Below, piece after piece: positions 59,765-64,000 of a stretch of 64,000 nt of DNA. The stretch comes from Prochlorococcus sp. AG-418-F08 (GTDB taxonomy: Bacteria; Cyanobacteriota; Cyanobacteriia; PCC-6307; Cyanobiaceae). Location: assembly GCA_003214295.1 (NCBI GenBank), contig QCLV01000001.1, forward strand, positions 62,001 to 126,000, written 5' to 3'. Both the position numbers and the translations under genes were made by a program. The notes below the pieces were generated by a model that was given only the letters and a program-made list of their open reading frames with translations, was not told where the DNA came from and searched no databases. The stretch's first letter is position 1. The number at the start of each line of letters is the position of its first letter.

Positions 59765-60400
59765 TTAATATCTATCTCCAAAAATTAATGATCCTAACCT
59801 TAACCAAGTTGATCCAGCTTCAACAGCTTCCTCCCAATCCCCTGACATTCCCATTGAACAATCTGGGAGTTGAAGCAAATCAGCTAGTGAGCGACATTTT
59901 TTAAATAATTCTAAATTTTCCTTGGAGTTAAGCCCTTTAGGATTAATTGTCATTAAACCTGACAACTTGATATTTTTTAGTTCTTTAATTTCTTTCCATT
60001 TCAATAATAAAAGCTCAGGATTAAAACCTCCTTTAGTAGGGTCATCGCAAAACTTAACCTGAATCATAACTAATGGGTTTTTCTTTTCTTCACAAGAAAT
60101 ACTCGAAACCTTTAGTAATTTTTCAAAAGAATCTACTGAATGTATATATTGAAAATTTTGTACGATCTTTCTTATTTTATTACTTTGTATTCTCCCAATA
60201 AAGTGCCATTTAATTTGTTTATAGTCTTTCAGGATTGATTGCTTCTCAAAAGCCTCTTGAAACTTACTCTCACCAAAATCGTTCTGACCTATATTGTGGA
60301 TAGTCTTGATTTCTTGACTTTTGAATCCTTTACTTACAGCAAGGATATTTACATTAATAGGAATTTTATTTTTTATTTCTAAATAATTTGAAGGGTTCAC
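59765..60400 (-). CDS. pipY: YggS/PLPBP family pyridoxal phosphate homeostasis protein (PipY)
   Basis: ORF 211 aa; ILAVSKGFKSQEIKTIHNIGQNDFGESKFQEA, WHFIGRIQSNKIRKI, CSMGMSGDWEEAVEAGSTWLRLGSLIFG. Confidence 0.93.
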   Translation of the reverse strand: MNPSNYLEIKNKIPINVNILAVSKGFKSQEIKTIHNIGQNDFGESKFQEAFEKQSILKDYKQIKWHFIGRIQSNKIRKIVQNFQYIHSVDSFEKLLKVSSISCEEKKNPLVMIQVKFCDDPTKGGFNPELLLLKWKEIKELKNIKLSGLMTINPKGLNSKENLELFKKCRSLADLLQLPDCSMGMSGDWEEAVEAGSTWLRLGSLIFGDRY

Positions 60401-60403
60401 CTT

Positions 60404-60670
60404 TTATAAAAAAGTTTGTGTAAATAAATGCTCCCACTTAGATAGGTCTTCAGATCCCTTTCTTCTGGTTTTTTGAAGATTTAATTCAGCCTGATTTCGA
60501 GCATCTAAATAAGGTATAACTTCAAAAAAAACTTCTCTCTGTCTTACTTCTACCAAAAAAAACATTTTTTGGGCATATAGAGTCGCATAAATATCTCTCC
60601 CATCACTTCCAGGAGATACTTGGTATAACATACCGAATGTTGGATGGTTTAAATAACGTTCGGAACTCAA
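60404..60670 (-). CDS. pipX: PipX, NtcA coactivator / PII-interacting protein
   Basis: ORF 88 aa; YLNHPTFGMLYQVSPGSDGRDIYATLYAQKMFFLVEVR; upstream of pipY. Confidence 0.95.
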   Translation of the reverse strand: MSSERYLNHPTFGMLYQVSPGSDGRDIYATLYAQKMFFLVEVRQREVFFEVIPYLDARNQAELNLQKTRRKGSEDLSKWEHLFTQTFL

Positions 60671-60688
60671 ACTTCAATAATGTGTTAT

Positions 60689-61603
60689 TTATAATGCACC
60701 ATACAGTTTTCTAAGAAAAATTGCTATGCAAATAAAACATATCGACAATGTATTAACAATTACATTAAGAGAATTTGAAGAATAGGGAGTTTTGAATCTA
60801 TTTGTTTTAATAATAATTTTTTTCTTTGAAAGCAGTGATTCTGCTCCTTGATCAATTCTTAAGAATATATTTTGAAATAACCTTTCCACGAAAACCAATA
60901 AGATATTAAATGATTTCTTGAATCCTAAATTTCGAAAATTTATTGATCTAACTGATACTGATTTAATGATATTTTGAAGTTCTTCCTGCACTAGAGGAAT
61001 AAAACGTAATGCAATTAACAACTGAAAAAGCCACTTACTAGTTGGCAATCCAATCTTTCTTAATGGATACATAAACCAACTTAATCCCCATACAATGTCT
61101 TCCTGCAATGTAGTTAAAAGCATCAAATTCACACTATGAATAACGGTAAATATCAAAGTGGAGGTTTTTATTCCTAACTCAAAAGCTTTTCTTGATAAGT
61201 TGTAGGGACCAAAATTAATAAACCATATCTTCTGCGAAGGAATTTGCAAGATATTCCATTCTTTTTGGCTTTCCAGTACTACTTGCAACTCATTGGGACT
61301 TCTTAAGTAGCCATCAAGAGATTGAATATCAGACGAGGCAAGTATTGATATACAACCAATTAATAGTGACAAACATGAGAGAAAAAATAATGATCGCCAC
61401 CAAACTCTAGATGGCAATAAACTGAAAAAAGTAATTAACAGTAAAAAGCCAACTAAACTCAATCTCCATATTGGACCTGCCCAAATTGGAGTGATTAAAA
61501 ATATCATTACGATAATTATTTTTAATCTACTATCTATAATTCTTAGCCAACTTCTATTACCAGGAACGTATTGACCAACAGAAAATTTGGTTAGCAAATT
61601 CAT
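60689..61603 (-). CDS. ECF transporter transmembrane (EcfT/CbiQ-like) protein
   Basis: ORF 304 aa; GNRSWLRIIDSRLKIIIVMIFLI, LLTTLQEDIVWGLSWFMYPLRKIGLPT, LIALRFIPLVQEELQNI. Confidence 0.85.
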   Translation of the reverse strand: MNLLTKFSVGQYVPGNRSWLRIIDSRLKIIIVMIFLITPIWAGPIWRLSLVGFLLLITFFSLLPSRVWWRSLFFLSCLSLLIGCISILASSDIQSLDGYLRSPNELQVVLESQKEWNILQIPSQKIWFINFGPYNLSRKAFELGIKTSTLIFTVIHSVNLMLLTTLQEDIVWGLSWFMYPLRKIGLPTSKWLFQLLIALRFIPLVQEELQNIIKSVSVRSINFRNLGFKKSFNILLVFVERLFQNIFLRIDQGAESLLSKKKIIIKTNRFKTPYSSNSLNVIVNTLSICFICIAIFLRKLYGAL

Positions 61604-62976
61604 TAATCTTTTTGAATTAACTCTATATTTTCTCTTTCGACTTCTTTATTTAAAGCTCTTTGCTGTTTTCCTCTCCAAAGTAAAATGAGGGGTGTTCCTT
61701 CAAAGCCTAAATTTACTCTAATTTGTTTTTCAATATATCTTCTATAAGTAATTCCGAATAATTTAGGGTCGTTTACAAAAAGAGTAAAAGTCGGAGGTTT
61801 GTTCTTTACTTGAGTACCGTAATAAAGCCTACCTTGCTTGCCGCTTCTCTTCGTTGGAGGACTTTTCCAATTAATTGACTCTTTAAGTACTTCATTAACT
61901 ACAGATGTTGTAACTCTTCTTCTATGTTGATTTACAGCATTAAGAGCATGCTCAAAAATATTATCAACTCTTTGACCAGTTAGGGCAGATATAAAAATCA
62001 TTTTTGACCAGTGTAAAAAATAAAGTTTAGATCTAAGTTCTTTTTCTACTTGATAGATTGTTGAACTATTTTTTTCTATAAGATCCCATTTATTAACAAC
62101 AATTATGCATGCTCTGCCTTGTTCTTCTATGCGCCCAGCCAGCTTCTGGTCTTGATCAGTTACTCCGTCAACCGCATCTATAACTAACACACAAACATCA
62201 CTTCTATCTATAGATTTAAAAGCCCTATTAATACCAAAGAATTCAGTACCATATTTAACATTTTTCTTTCTTCTAATCCCTGCAGTATCAATAATTTTCC
62301 AATGATTATCACCTTTTTTAATAAGCGTATCTATTGAATCAGTTGTCGTACCACTAATATCACTAACTATTGCTCTTTTTTCTCCACAGATTGAATTTAA
62401 CAAACTAGATTTACCAACATTAGGCCTACCAATAATTGACATCATTATCTTTTCTTCATCATCCTGGATGTTATTTTCAGGGAGTTCGCCAATAACGAGA
62501 TCCAAAAGATCTCCAGTACCTGAACCATGAATAGCCGAAACAGGGTTAGGTTCCCCCAATCCTAATTTCCAGAACTCTGAAGCTAATGATATGCCTAGAG
62601 TAGTCGATTCGCATTTGTTAACAGCAACAATTGTTTTACAGCTTGAGTTTCTTAACCATTTTGCTATTGATAAATCACCATCAGTAACGCCTTGATTTCC
62701 ATCTACCACCAGTAACGCTAGTGAGGCCTCTTCTAGAGCCAAGAAAACTTGTGTCCTTATCTCTGGAAGAAATTCACTATCATCATCAAAAACTAAACCT
62801 CCAGTATCAACTATTTGAAATTCCTTACCTCCCCAAGAAGCATTTTGATAAGTTCTATCTCTTGTAACACCAGGTTTATCAAATACTATTGCATCATTAC
62901 TTTGGCAAAGACGATTAACTAAGGTAGATTTCCCAACGTTCGGTCTTCCGATAATTGCTATTGTAGGAAGAATCAA
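61603..62976 (-). CDS. der: ribosome biogenesis GTPase Der (EngA)
   Basis: ORF 457 aa; two G domains [14 protein letters not shown] and [15 protein letters not shown]-terminal KH-like domain. Confidence 0.97.
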   Translation of the reverse strand: MILPTIAIIGRPNVGKSTLVNRLCQSNDAIVFDKPGVTRDRTYQNASWGGKEFQIVDTGGLVFDDDSEFLPEIRTQVFLALEEASLALLVVDGNQGVTDGDLSIAKWLRNSSCKTIVAVNKCESTTLGISLASEFWKLGLGEPNPVSAIHGSGTGDLLDLVIGELPENNIQDDEEKIMMSIIGRPNVGKSSLLNSICGEKRAIVSDISGTTTDSIDTLIKKGDNHWKIIDTAGIRRKKNVKYGTEFFGINRAFKSIDRSDVCVLVIDAVDGVTDQDQKLAGRIEEQGRACIIVVNKWDLIEKNSSTIYQVEKELRSKLYFLHWSKMIFISALTGQRVDNIFEHALNAVNQHRRRVTTSVVNEVLKESINWKSPPTKRSGKQGRLYYGTQVKNKPPTFTLFVNDPKLFGITYRRYIEKQIRVNLGFEGTPLILLWRGKQQRALNKEVERENIELIQKD

Positions 62977-63050
62977 TTCTTCTCTCCAAAGAAAGTAGTA
63001 TCCATAACAACTATACCTTTAATAGAATCATTTACCTTATACAAAAAAAC

Positions 63051-63536
63051 TTATTTAATTTCTGGATCGCCAAAATGTCCTTTAACTGGATTAAAAGGTG
63101 GTGAACTAGGACGTGGAATTAATCCATTATCTTTTGAAATACAATCATTTTTAATCGCCCAATAAATCAACCAATTTACTGCCGTCGCTCTTCTAGTTCT
63201 TCTTGGATAGAGTTCATTAATCTTATAACCTTTAAAATTAAGAAAATTTTTCAATCCCTGTTTATGGTCTTTTGGAATTGATCGAGTCAAATGTACTGAG
63301 GCTGGTCGTTCTGAAATGATTTGAGGAGCTTTTTCAAATTTTTCTGACCAGTAAGTAGGAGTTAATGCACTAGAAACCCAATTGTTTAAGGTTGTTTCTC
63401 TAGTATAAAAAAGTCTCTCCCAAACTAATTCACAAACAAATACGTCACTAACCTTATCTTCAAGAACAAGAAATAATAAATCCTTACATATTGGCCATGT
63501 AAATTGATTTTCAACTAATTTTTCTTTCTTATACAT
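63051..63536 (-). CDS. DUF1823-like protein
   Basis: ORF 161 aa; ICKDLLFLVLEDKVSDVFVCELVWERLFYTRE...YPRRTRRATAVNWLIYWA. Confidence 0.72.
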   Translation of the reverse strand: MYKKEKLVENQFTWPICKDLLFLVLEDKVSDVFVCELVWERLFYTRETTLNNWVSSALTPTYWSEKFEKAPQIISERPASVHLTRSIPKDHKQGLKNFLNFKGYKINELYPRRTRRATAVNWLIYWAIKNDCISKDNGLIPRPSSPPFNPVKGHFGDPEIK

Positions 63537-64000
63537 TAATCTAACCTTATCAAAATCAAGGAAAAATAAGGCATAGATTCCTTTTTGTATTGGGATGCAT
63601 ATTGAATAATTTGATCAGGCATCCCAACACTTAAAGCTATTAATGATGTATTGATGATATCCTCTTTTTTTAAAACTTCCCTTACAAAATTCCATCTTTT
63701 CCCAACTTTCATAATTGCCAAGACTGTATTATTTCTCTTACTTTTACTGATTAGAGATAATAATTCTGAATTTGAAGAGGGGCATTCTTTGATTATCAAG
63801 GTCTCTCCTTTTTTAACTAAATCGAAATTATTTAAAGCTGCCGCCGCCGAAATAGAGGAAATACCAGGTATAGTTTTGGTTATGATTTTGGGATAAGTAT
63901 TTTTTATTATTCTCAAAATATTTGAAGAGCTTGCGAATAGCGAAGTATCTCCAAGACAAAGTAAAACGACTGATTCGCCATTTTGTACAAATTTCACAAT
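63536..64000 (-). CDS. cobI: precorrin-2 C20-methyltransferase-like (CobI/CbiL), 5' end beyond window
   Basis: Open frame continues to the window edge; VVLLCLGDTSLFASSSNILRIIKNTYPKIITKTIPGISSISAAAAL typical of tetrapyrrole methylases. Confidence 0.8.
   Translation of the reverse strand: MVKFVQNGESVVLLCLGDTSLFASSSNILRIIKNTYPKIITKTIPGISSISAAAALNNFDLVKKGETLIIKECPSSNSELLSLISKSKRNNTVLAIMKVGKRWNFVREVLKKEDIINTSLIALSVGMPDQIIQYASQYKKESMPYFSLILIRLD

Noticed and set aside
1-64000. Genomic island, prophage or defence system
   Set aside because: No integrase, transposase, tRNA-flanked insertion, toxin-antitoxin or restriction genes recognised; gene content is core picocyanobacterial throughout.

Overview
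This 64 kb window is AT-rich and gene-dense. Gene content and order (ctaABCDE, chlG, ndhB, pipX, sepF, lrtA-like hpf, cyAbrB, stand-alone groEL) indicate a picocyanobacterial chromosome, most likely a high-light Prochlorococcus. I recognise about 65 protein-coding genes on both strands, mostly core housekeeping. I found no rRNA, tRNA, CRISPR array, transposase, integrase or prophage. Overall it looks like ordinary core chromosome with a few notable local features: (1) a 24-bp in-frame tandem repeat of about 13 units extending the GroEL C-terminus; (2) a compact operon joining a bacterial cryptochrome/photolyase-family protein, whose Fe-S cysteine region looks shortened, to DCC/DUF393, DUF2805-type and DUF2256-type small proteins, the last below the ORF-track cutoff; (3) a compositionally distinct, hairpin-rich leader upstream of a DUF4278-like three-repeat microprotein with a strong terminator; (4) a second cystathionine gamma-synthase-like protein whose long N-terminus resembles fungal enzymes; (5) several unlisted small ORFs; (6) convergent gene pairs sharing YTAA stop tetranucleotides or embedded bidirectional terminators. 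All product calls come from reading the sequence and family recall; no database search was run.
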